The translations under genes were made by a program, and so were the position numbers. Shown piece after piece: positions 1 to 5,405 of a DNA stretch of 5,405 nt. The notes below the pieces were generated by a model that was not told the DNA's origin, did no database searches, and saw only the letters and a program-made list of their open reading frames with translations. Origin of the DNA: Paludibacter sp. (lineage in GTDB: Bacteria > Bacteroidota > Bacteroidia > Bacteroidales > Paludibacteraceae); NCBI GenBank assembly GCA_031284665.1, contig JAITXR010000137.1, positions 1-5,405 of the forward strand. The letters run 5' to 3'. The stretch's first letter is position 1; every line of letters starts with the position of its first letter.

Positions 1-294
1 ATTGCCACGCCAAGATTAAAAATTTACTTTGCAAATAAACACAGTTGGTGGTTTGATTTTAAAGCAGTTCGTACAGATACTTTGTTCGGCTATCATTGCA
101 TAATTTATGAAATGAATCCTATTGAAATACAGAGAGGTAGGATAATAAAGGGATTTATTCTTGCTCATTCACCAACATATTGGTTTAGTCCAAAATTGGG
201 AATAATATATATACAAACAGGAGGGGCAACAAATTATATTAGAGAAGATATTATCCCCGCCGACACGAGCAGGGTTCAAACGGAAGATATATAA
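1..294 (+). CDS. 3' end of an unrecognised protein (partial, start lies upstream)
   Basis: The frame is open from base 1 and ends with TAA at 292-294, giving 97 visible residues. I do not recognise the family. The visible part alternates hydrophobic and polar residues and is rich in aromatics (for example HSWWFDF near residues 14-20 and YWFSPKLGIIYIQ near 60-72), which suggests a beta-strand-rich domain. No membrane segment or catalytic motif is seen. The tail after IREDIIP is short and polar. A TTG at 82 and an ATG at 109 are possible internal starts, but the unbroken, similar-looking coding sequence upstream argues that the gene begins outside the window. It ends 13 bases before the next gene, so the two are probably cotranscribed. 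The SPKLGIIYI stretch recalls C-terminal ends of secreted Bacteroidota proteins, but this is only an impression. Confidence 0.7.
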   Translation: MATPRLKIYFANKHSWWFDFKAVRTDTLFGYHCIIYEMNPIEIQRGRIIKGFILAHSPTYWFSPKLGIIYIQTGGATNYIREDIIPADTSRVQTEDI

Positions 295-307
295 AACATA
301 AAAAACA

Positions 308-904
308 ATGAAATGCTTAAAAAATAATATTAAAATAATTGCAGGAGTGGTATTTGTAGCCGTAATTGCAGGAATAATTGCAATCGTAATAGCAACATAT
401 CAACCCCCTATTCAAAGGAAACTAATTGGTTTTTGGAATATTGAGTTTGAAAAATCCGCTTGGGATAGAGTAAATGAATATGATATGGGTACAATTATTT
501 ATATTAAATCAAAAGACACAATAGATTTACCGCATTTAACTGTCCTTTTTGAGGGTTTTCAGGGAAAAACATTTCTGAAAGATGATATTTTTGCAGACGA
601 GGAAATGCTTGAGAAATACAGAACCCATAATTACGAAATCTCGCAAAAATCAATAGGTATATGGGAGGTTATAAGTATAAATCCTGATAGTGTGTTTTTC
701 AATGCCCCACAACACCCCTTGCACGGCAAATATGCTGTGAGGTTTTTTATAGATAATGATGGTTACAGAAGTGAATATTATAATCTGAATATGCCAAGAA
801 ATATCTATAAAATTGAATTAACCAACGACAGTACCCGCCTAATTTGCAATAAAGGCGGTGCAATGTTTGACACAGAGCTTAGGGATTGGGAAGGAAAAAA
901 TTAA
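308..904 (+). CDS. Unrecognised membrane-anchored protein, 198 aa
   Basis: This is a complete gene of unknown function. The start is well bounded: an in-frame TAA lies at 299-301 and ATG 308 is the first start after it. The leader is A-rich with no Shine-Dalgarno match, as is common in Bacteroidota. Residues 9-30 form one hydrophobic helix (IKIIAGVVFVAVIAGIIAIVIA) after a basic N-terminus (K2, K5, K9). There is no lipobox, so it is probably a signal anchor with residues 31-198 outside the cytoplasmic membrane; this is inferred. The outer part contains two similar short motifs, IGFWNIEF at 40-47 and IGIWEVIS at 116-123, followed by apparent beta strands. The repeated IG-x-W pattern resembles the first strand of small lipocalin-like beta barrels, but no family can be assigned. 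DNA for the membrane helix has a 10-bp direct repeat (337-346 and 364-373), 27 bases apart and in frame. It probably shares a transcript with the gene upstream. It is strongly AT-rich compared with ftsK. Confidence 0.8.
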   Translation: MKCLKNNIKIIAGVVFVAVIAGIIAIVIATYQPPIQRKLIGFWNIEFEKSAWDRVNEYDMGTIIYIKSKDTIDLPHLTVLFEGFQGKTFLKDDIFADEEMLEKYRTHNYEISQKSIGIWEVISINPDSVFFNAPQHPLHGKYAVRFFIDNDGYRSEYYNLNMPRNIYKIELTNDSTRLICNKGGAMFDTELRDWEGKN

Positions 905-1011
905 AAAGTACAAATTTTTATCACCCCCTCTTGCCGTAGAACAAATAAAAAAAATAAGCATAAAAAAGCAATCTTTTCACTTTCTCTTCTTATTTTTTCA
1001 TTAAAAAAAAC

Positions 1012-1019
1012 TACCTTTG
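1012..1019 (+). promoter_or_regulatory. Probable Bacteroidota-type -7 promoter element (TACCTTTG) for ftsK
   Basis: TACCTTTG matches the TAnnTTTG -7 consensus of the Bacteroidota primary sigma factor exactly. It sits in the only sizeable gap upstream of ftsK. Transcription would begin near 1024-1026, leaving a leader of about 40 bases. A clear -33 TTTG box is not present at the usual distance; only T-rich sequence (981-999) occupies that region, so the promoter may be weak or helped by an activator. The stretch just before the element, TTTTTT at 993-998 and AAAAAA at 1003-1008, is a strong A/T tract that may bend the DNA. The rest of the 905-1063 gap holds no gene and no convincing GC-rich terminator. 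Confidence 0.55.
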
Positions 1020-1023
1020 CACC

Positions 1024-1050
1024 TTGAAAATTGTAATCATCATTGAAAAT
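1024..1050 (+). repeat. Pair of 8-bp direct repeats (TTGAAAAT) in the ftsK leader
   Basis: TTGAAAAT occurs at 1024-1031 and again at 1043-1050, 19 bases start to start, close to two helical turns. The first copy overlaps the predicted transcription start and the second ends directly before the ribosome binding site. The spacing would suit a regulator binding one face of the DNA, but in AT-rich sequence a chance match is quite possible. Confidence 0.35.
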
Positions 1051-1056
1051 AGAAGG
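1051..1056 (+). promoter_or_regulatory. Ribosome binding site of ftsK (AGAAGG)
   Basis: AGAAGG lies 7 bases before ATG 1064 and is the best Shine-Dalgarno match at any gene start in the window. An in-frame TAA at 1061-1063 directly precedes the ATG, so translation cannot start further upstream. Together these fix the ftsK start. Confidence 0.65.
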
Positions 1057-1063
1057 TTGATAA

Positions 1064-3583
1064 ATGGCACCTCGTAAACCTATCAGAAACACTGTTTTGG
1101 AGCGTACTTCGGCGAAATCGCCACGCGAAACTGCAAGCGCAGCAACTAAATCATCGAATAAAACCAGCTCCTTTCAGTCGGCAAAAGCATTTTTTGCCGA
1201 CGAACGTACACGCTTTATCATAGGGCTATTTCTTGTTATAACTGTGATTTACGTGTTTTTTTCTCTCTTTTCGTATTTTTTCACAGGAGCAGCCGACCAA
1301 AGCAAACTCAATGTAGGCTGGGCTGAACTGAAAGAAATGCGCTCCGAAATTCAAAATTGGACTTCGGTGACTGGTGCAATAATTGCCGAAACGGCTATCA
1401 ACCAATGGTTTGGCGTGTCGGTATTCTTTATTTTGGCTTTTTTCACTGTGGTGGCATTTCGCCTGATGCGGGTGAAAATTTACCCGCTGTGGAAGGCGTT
1501 TTTGCAATGCGCATTTTGGACAATTTGGCTCTCGGTGTTTCTTGGTTTCACAACGTCCTCATTGTTAGGCGATAAACTCTTTTTTGCATTGGGCGGGCAG
1601 CACGGAAACAAAGTGAGTGCTTGGGTAGTTTCTTACGTTGGTATTTTGGGTACTGCACTAATAATCACTACTTTGCTAATTCTGTATTGCGTTATTGCCT
1701 CAAAAAAAACCATTCCTTTTATCAAAAATTTATTTACACGAAAAAATAAAGAAAAATCGGAAACAACAGCTGTTTATGAGTTGGAAAACGAAGACCGTGA
1801 ACCGAGTGTGGCTGTGGGAACAGAAATTGTAGATGAAGATTGGATTTCGAGTGGCAACAATGACGATGACGATGAACAAAATCTCGGTTTTGAGATAATT
1901 ACCGAGCAGGAAGATAATATAGGTTTTGAAACAGAAAAAACTGACAGTCAGCCATTTGCGCCTAATACTGACGATGTGGGTTTTGAAATTACTCCAAACT
2001 CCTCTTCTGCAAGTGCCGAAGCCGATGAAAACGGCGAAACAACCAACTATAATCTCGAAAAATTGGGAAAATATGACCCTACGCTCGATTTGTCGCACTA
2101 TCACTTCCCTACCCCAAATTTGCTGAAAATTTACGATTCGGACAGCGGAACAGCCATTGATATAGAAGAACAAAAAGACAATAAAAATCGGATTATCAAG
2201 ACTTTGCAGAACTACGGTGTGGAAATTGACAAAATTCAGGCAACCGTAGGTCCCACCATCACACTTTACGAAATAGTGCCGAAAGCGGGTGTGCGTATCT
2301 CGAAAATTCGCAATCTCGAGTCGGACATTATGCTCAGTCTTGCCGCCACCGGCATTCGTATTATTGCGCCCATTCCGGGCAAAGGAACTATTGGTATCGA
2401 AGTGCCCAACAATTCGCCGCAGGTGGTGTCGATGCACTCGGTTATTGTCTCTAAAAAGTTTCAGGAAAGCACCTTTGAACTGCCTGTGGTTTTTGGAAAA
2501 ACCATTACAAATGAGGCGTTTATGGTAGATTTAACCAAAATGCCGCACTTGCTTGTGGCGGGTGCTACAGGGCAAGGAAAATCTGTGGGCTTGAACGCCA
2601 TTATCACTTCGCTGCTCTACAAAAAACATCCTGCCGAACTGAAATTGGTACTTGTTGACCCTAAAAAAGTGGAATTTAATATTTATGCCGATATTGACAA
2701 ACACTTTTTGGCAAAAATGCCCGATGGCGAAGATGCTATTATTACCGATACCTCAAAGGTGGTGCAAACGCTCAACTCGCTGTGTATGGAGATGGACGAC
2801 CGCTACGATTTGCTGAAAAAAGCACACACAAGAAACATCAGAGAATACAACGAGAAATTCATCAACCGACAACTCAATCCCGAAAAAGGACACCGCTTTT
2901 TGCCTTACATCGTGGTGATTGTGGACGAGTTTGGCGACTTGATAATGACGGCAGGCAAAGAGGTGGAAATGCCCATTGCCCGCATCGCACAACTTGCCCG
3001 CGCCGTTGGTATTCATATGATTATTGCCACACAACGCCCTTCTGTCAATATTATTACCGGTATCATCAAGGCAAATTTTCCGGCGCGTGTGGCATTCAAG
3101 GTGTCGTCTATGATGGATTCGCGCACCATTCTCGATGCTCCCGGCGCTAACCAGCTTGTGGGGCGCGGCGATATGCTGTTTTCGCAAGGAAACGACCTCA
3201 CACGTGTGCAGTGCGCCTTTGTGGATACGCCCGAAGTGGAAAAAATTGTGAACCATATATATAAGGAACAGGGCTATCCAACGGCGTTTTACCTGCCCGA
3301 ATATGTGGGTGGCGAAGGAGGAGAGTCCGTTAATGCCGAGGCGGTGGATATGAACAGGCGCGACCCGCTGTTTGATGATGCTGCAAGGCTGATTGTGGCA
3401 AGTCAGCAAGGTTCTACATCGCTCATACAACGCAAATTCTCAATCGGTTACAACCGCGCAGGACGCCTTGCTGACCAGCTCGAAGTGGCGGGAATTATTG
3501 GTGCTACACAAGGCAGCAAACCCCGCGATGTGCTGGTACAAACAGAATATGACTTGGAACGGATTTTGAAAAATTTGCCGTAG
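1064..3583 (+). CDS. ftsK: DNA translocase FtsK (FtsK/SpoIIIE family), 839 aa
   Basis: FtsK is a septum-anchored, hexameric, ATP-driven DNA pump. It moves chromosome termini out of the closing division site and, in many bacteria, activates XerCD recombination at dif. The basic N-terminus is followed by four predicted membrane helices (about 51-73, 115-134, 145-166, 187-211), matching the FtsK 4TM domain. A low-complexity acidic linker (about 225-330) has NNDDDD at 265-270 and three GFE motifs. The alpha subdomain (about 335-470) has the family-like stretch VGPTITLYEIVPKAGVRISKI. The RecA-like motor follows: Walker A GATGQGKS (500-507), VDPKKVEF (531-538), Walker B IVVIVDEF with D621 and E622, and ATQRPSVNIITG (655-666). 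A winged-helix gamma domain (about 767-826) contains IQRKFSIGYNRAGRLADQLE, the part that reads polar DNA signals in relatives. All expected domains are present and intact, and length is normal for Bacteroidota. It likely has its own promoter at 1012-1019. Downstream genes run in the same direction after a 58-base gap. Confidence 0.97.
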   Translation: MAPRKPIRNTVLERTSAKSPRETASAATKSSNKTSSFQSAKAFFADERTRFIIGLFLVITVIYVFFSLFSYFFTGAADQSKLNVGWAELKEMRSEIQNWTSVTGAIIAETAINQWFGVSVFFILAFFTVVAFRLMRVKIYPLWKAFLQCAFWTIWLSVFLGFTTSSLLGDKLFFALGGQHGNKVSAWVVSYVGILGTALIITTLLILYCVIASKKTIPFIKNLFTRKNKEKSETTAVYELENEDREPSVAVGTEIVDEDWISSGNNDDDDEQNLGFEIITEQEDNIGFETEKTDSQPFAPNTDDVGFEITPNSSSASAEADENGETTNYNLEKLGKYDPTLDLSHYHFPTPNLLKIYDSDSGTAIDIEEQKDNKNRIIKTLQNYGVEIDKIQATVGPTITLYEIVPKAGVRISKIRNLESDIMLSLAATGIRIIAPIPGKGTIGIEVPNNSPQVVSMHSVIVSKKFQESTFELPVVFGKTITNEAFMVDLTKMPHLLVAGATGQGKSVGLNAIITSLLYKKHPAELKLVLVDPKKVEFNIYADIDKHFLAKMPDGEDAIITDTSKVVQTLNSLCMEMDDRYDLLKKAHTRNIREYNEKFINRQLNPEKGHRFLPYIVVIVDEFGDLIMTAGKEVEMPIARIAQLARAVGIHMIIATQRPSVNIITGIIKANFPARVAFKVSSMMDSRTILDAPGANQLVGRGDMLFSQGNDLTRVQCAFVDTPEVEKIVNHIYKEQGYPTAFYLPEYVGGEGGESVNAEAVDMNRRDPLFDDAARLIVASQQGSTSLIQRKFSIGYNRAGRLADQLEVAGIIGATQGSKPRDVLVQTEYDLERILKNLP
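1883..1993 (+). repeat. Three GFE peptide motifs in the FtsK linker
   Basis: Within the acidic linker the motif hydrophobic-G-F-E-(I/T) occurs three times: LGFEII at residues 274-279 (base 1883 on), IGFET at 286-290 (base 1919 on) and VGFEIT at 305-310 (base 1976 on). Each follows an acidic or amide-rich run (DDDDEQN, EQEDN, NTDD). GGTTTTGA is shared at the DNA level in all three, while flanking bases differ. This looks like a repeated short linear motif in a disordered tether rather than a folded repeat. Confidence 0.7.
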
Positions 3584-3592
3584 CAGTTATGT

Positions 3593-3608
3593 AGATAGGC
3601 AGATAGGT
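3593..3608 (+). repeat. Two tandem 8-bp units (AGATAGGC/AGATAGGT) after ftsK
   Basis: AGATAGGC at 3593-3600 is followed directly by AGATAGGT at 3601-3608, flanked by GT and AG. It lies in the 58-base gap between ftsK and the DUF805 gene. It has no dyad symmetry, so it is not a terminator; the gap holds no other convincing signal. Most likely a small slippage repeat. Confidence 0.45.
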
Positions 3609-3641
3609 AGTTAAAGTAGAACAGTAAATTTACAAACAATT

Positions 3642-4649
3642 ATGAAGTGGTATATTCAAGCATTAAAACGATACATAGATTTTAGCGGACGAGCCAATAG
3701 AAAAGAGTATTGGTATTTCGTTTTATTCAATGTTATTTTTTCATTAACATTTTTGATGTTAGCTCTTTTTTGTGCAGCGTATTTTTTAAATAAAGGTACG
3801 ACTTTCTTCTCAAATCTCACTATTTTATATTTTGTTATTGTTTTCCTTCCATCAATGGCGGTTACTGTAAGGCGATTGCACGATTTTGGAAAATCGGGTT
3901 GGTGGTATTTTATTTCATTTATTCCTTTTATTGGTGGAGTTTATATGGTGCTTTTGTTGTGTCAGCAAAGCGATTATGACAACAACTATGGCGCAGAACC
4001 CGATGACGACACAAATTTAACAACAAAAACGCTTACGCAACAAAATACAGGTATTGCATTAATAATTGTGGCAGCATTGTTACTCTTGCGAAATATTATT
4101 AGCTCATCTTATGGTATTGCTTTGAGAGAAGGAATATTTTCGACAAAAGATATTATTTGGTTCTTTGTTTCTTTATTAAATGGTGTTCTTTTTCTAATTT
4201 TTGCAATAGAATTTTACAAAAACAAAATAAAAACAGCGGCGATATTATTGATAATTGTTGCGGTAATATCATTAATTCCAACGGCAATTTCTCAGCATAA
4301 TTCTATAACTAACTTTACAGATTTTTTCAAAGATGATTTTTGGTACTCCATACTATTAGTATTAAGAGTTTTACAAAATTGGTTTCTTCCTATTGCTATG
4401 ATTGTTTTTTCGTTGGCATTACATTATAAAAAAGACAATCATTTGTTTACTAACTTTGCTTTTAAGTTGTTGCTTTTTGTTGCATTTTTCGGCATTCTGT
4501 TGTACGCTGCCTCATGTGTAAGTGGTTTTGTAGTGTCATCAATGTCTAATATTTGGTTAATAATATTAGACAGAATCCATTTATTATATCCAATTTCATT
4601 TCTGCTTTTATCGTTTTATTTTTTGAAACAACAAAAAGAAATCCAATGA
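3642..4649 (+). CDS. DUF805 membrane protein with long C-terminal membrane extension, 335 aa
   Basis: Residues 1-120 are a good DUF805 match: YIDFSGRANRKEYWYF (11-26), then two hydrophobic helices, LPSMAVTVRRLHDFGKSGWW (69-88), a helix with the IPFIGG turn (about 89-108), and the typical DNNYGAEPD end (113-121). The family is an integral inner-membrane domain of unknown function. Ordinary members are roughly 110-150 residues. This protein adds about 200 residues after a short polar linker (121-135), with about five or six more hydrophobic segments (about 136-152, 170-190, 197-213, 234-260, 271-298, 302-328). I do not recognise that second part. ATG 3642 is the first start after an in-frame TAA at 3612-3614; there is no strong Shine-Dalgarno. 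The stop overlaps the start of the downstream acetyltransferase gene, suggesting coupled translation. The gene is clearly more AT-rich than ftsK. The DUF805 assignment is firm; role and substrate are unknown. Confidence 0.88.
   Translation: MKWYIQALKRYIDFSGRANRKEYWYFVLFNVIFSLTFLMLALFCAAYFLNKGTTFFSNLTILYFVIVFLPSMAVTVRRLHDFGKSGWWYFISFIPFIGGVYMVLLLCQQSDYDNNYGAEPDDDTNLTTKTLTQQNTGIALIIVAALLLLRNIISSSYGIALREGIFSTKDIIWFFVSLLNGVLFLIFAIEFYKNKIKTAAILLIIVAVISLIPTAISQHNSITNFTDFFKDDFWYSILLVLRVLQNWFLPIAMIVFSLALHYKKDNHLFTNFAFKLLLFVAFFGILLYAASCVSGFVVSSMSNIWLIILDRIHLLYPISFLLLSFYFLKQQKEIQ
4543..4572. repeat. 11-bp perfect inverted repeat inside the 3' end of the DUF805 gene
   Basis: TGTCTAATATT at 4543-4553 and AATATTAGACA at 4562-4572 are perfect reverse complements around an 8-base spacer (TGGTTAAT). 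The sequence codes for SNIWLIILDR in the last membrane region of the DUF805 protein and lies 73 bases before the acetyltransferase start. It could form an RNA hairpin or be a binding site for a dimeric regulator. No T-run follows, so it is not a standard terminator. Confidence 0.5.
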
Positions 4650-5405
4650 AAAGAGTAAAAATGGAAACAGAGATAAATATTCTTTCGGCTTGCAATGTAG
4701 ATGAACAGCAACTTATTGATTTTTATAATGTTGCGTTTGAAAACAGGCAAAAATACTTGCCGAAAATTTGGAAGTGGCTCAATCGTGTCGATTTTTTTGA
4801 CCAACGTACGCCGCTCGTTATCCTAAATGAAAATCAAGTAATTGCACACGCAGGAATGCAGCCTTTTGAGGCGGTTTTGAACGGCAAAAAACAAACTGCT
4901 GCGTGGTATATCGACTTCAAAATTCGCGACAGTTACCAACGGCAAGGACTTGGAAACGCGCTGACAGAGGCTTGGATAGCAGTTCCCGATTGCTGTGTAA
5001 CGTATTGCAACGAAAAATCTATTGGCGTGTTCAAAAAAATTGGCTGGACAGAAGATTTCCACACCTTTCAGCACCTCAATTTTATGCGCTTGTTCGACCA
5101 TCCGGGCTTTGTGCGAAAACTGCCGCCATTTGTGCGTAAAGTACTGAATTTCATTGTAAAGCCTGTGTTTTTCTGCATTTATAAAACCAATGCTTACTGC
5201 AAAAAAGAGTATAAATTGGAAAAATTGACCGATGAAAATTTTGGGCAGTTTTACAAATTGTTTCAAAGTAAAAATATTGAAAAAAACGATGTTTTTGCAC
5301 CTGTGCGAGATGCAAATTATGCCGAATGGCGTGTGTTGCAGTCGCCAAACCGCGAGCATTACTACATTTACAGCGTAAAAAATTTCAGTGCGTTGGTGCT
5401 ACTTC
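4646..5405 (+). CDS. GNAT-family N-acetyltransferase (partial, runs off the window end)
   Basis: An open frame runs from ATG 4646 to the last base, giving 253 residues with no stop. GNAT enzymes move an acetyl group from acetyl-CoA to an amine, usually in the cytoplasm. Motif A is clear: the strand AAWYIDFKI (85-93) followed by DSYQRQGLGNALTEAW (95-110), in which Q98-R-Q-G-L-G103 fits the Q/R-x-x-G-x-G/A acetyl-CoA pyrophosphate loop. A following strand and helix, VTYCNEKSIGVFKKIGW (118-134), fit the motif B region. After a hydrophobic stretch (165-177) a second part begins (191-253) with R221, Y225, W228-R229, P234 and Y239-Y240. This spacing recalls two-part GNAT proteins often annotated near surface-polysaccharide genes; that resemblance is from memory and does not set the substrate. 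ATG 4646 overlaps the upstream stop (ATGA); the in-frame ATG at 4661 is an alternative start. Its G+C is higher than in the DUF805 gene although the two overlap. Confidence 0.85.
   Translation, partial: MKRVKMETEINILSACNVDEQQLIDFYNVAFENRQKYLPKIWKWLNRVDFFDQRTPLVILNENQVIAHAGMQPFEAVLNGKKQTAAWYIDFKIRDSYQRQGLGNALTEAWIAVPDCCVTYCNEKSIGVFKKIGWTEDFHTFQHLNFMRLFDHPGFVRKLPPFVRKVLNFIVKPVFFCIYKTNAYCKKEYKLEKLTDENFGQFYKLFQSKNIEKNDVFAPVRDANYAEWRVLQSPNREHYYIYSVKNFSALVLL

Noticed and set aside
902..920. TAAAAA...TTTTTA inverted repeat after the 198-aa gene, as a possible terminator
   Set aside because: The 6-bp stem is A/T only with a 7-base loop and no following T-run; too weak to call a terminator.
1357..1575. 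Plus-strand overlapping frames inside ftsK (for example 1357-1575, 2289-2528, 2782-3150)
   Set aside because: They are out of frame with an intact ftsK, lack start signals and show no recognisable protein features; ftsK needs no frameshift to be complete.
1730..2437. Long minus-strand open frame opposite the ftsK linker and alpha subdomain (235 codons)
   Set aside because: It lies wholly antisense to well-supported ftsK coding sequence, its protein is low-complexity and rich in F, I and V, as expected from the reverse complement, and it has no start signal.
2753..3430. Long minus-strand open frame opposite the FtsK motor domain (225 codons)
   Set aside because: Antisense to the most conserved part of ftsK; the translation is His/Cys-rich with no recognisable domain and is a shadow of codon bias on the other strand.
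931..3583. TTGCCGTAG present at both 931-939 and 3575-3583, bracketing ftsK like an insertion footprint
   Set aside because: Many 9-bp repeats are expected by chance in 5.4 kb, and the second copy is the end of the ftsK coding sequence (Leu-Pro-stop). No other mobile-element sign is present.
3625..3632. TAAATTTA as a -7 promoter element for the DUF805 gene
   Set aside because: It misses the final G of TAnnTTTG, has no -33 box, and would place the transcription start almost at the ATG.
3881..3896. Inverted repeat CGATTTT-GG-AAAATCG in the DUF805 gene
   Set aside because: It encodes the conserved HDFGKS motif of the domain, so the symmetry is set by the protein; a 2-base loop is also too tight for a stable hairpin.
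4823..5359. Minus-strand open frame of 178 codons opposite the acetyltransferase gene
   Set aside because: The plus-strand frame has a clear acetyl-CoA binding motif and is coupled to the upstream gene, so the antisense frame is a shadow.

Overview
The window looks like chromosomal DNA of a Bacteroidota bacterium, probably Bacteroidales-like. Three things point there: an 839-residue FtsK with a long acidic linker, a TAnnTTTG-type promoter element in front of it, and A-rich start regions with little Shine-Dalgarno signal at most genes. All five genes lie on the plus strand. No rRNA, tRNA, CRISPR array, transposase or phage gene is visible.

Layout. Positions 1-294 hold the 3' end of an unrecognised gene. 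After 13 bases comes a complete 198-residue gene (308-904) for an unrecognised protein with one N-terminal membrane anchor. A 159-base AT-rich gap (905-1063) carries the likely ftsK promoter, a pair of direct repeats and a good ribosome binding site. ftsK (1064-3583), the DNA translocase that clears chromosome termini at the division septum, fills nearly half the window. A 58-base gap with a small tandem repeat leads to a 335-residue polytopic membrane protein (3642-4649): a DUF805 domain fused to a long membrane extension. Its stop codon overlaps the start of a GNAT-fold acetyltransferase (4646 to the window end, truncated), so those two are probably translationally coupled.

Only ftsK has a function that can be stated with confidence. 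The two upstream genes form one AT-rich pair and the DUF805/GNAT genes a second pair. Base composition is a mosaic: sampled 60-base lines have 15 G+C in the 198-residue gene (line 481), 26 in ftsK (line 3001), 15 in the DUF805 gene (line 4201) and 28 in the GNAT gene (line 5041).

I see no clear undescribed multi-gene system. The points most worth a second look are three GFE motifs in the FtsK linker, the DUF805 fusion, an 11-bp perfect inverted repeat near the end of the DUF805 gene, and the coupled DUF805-GNAT pair.
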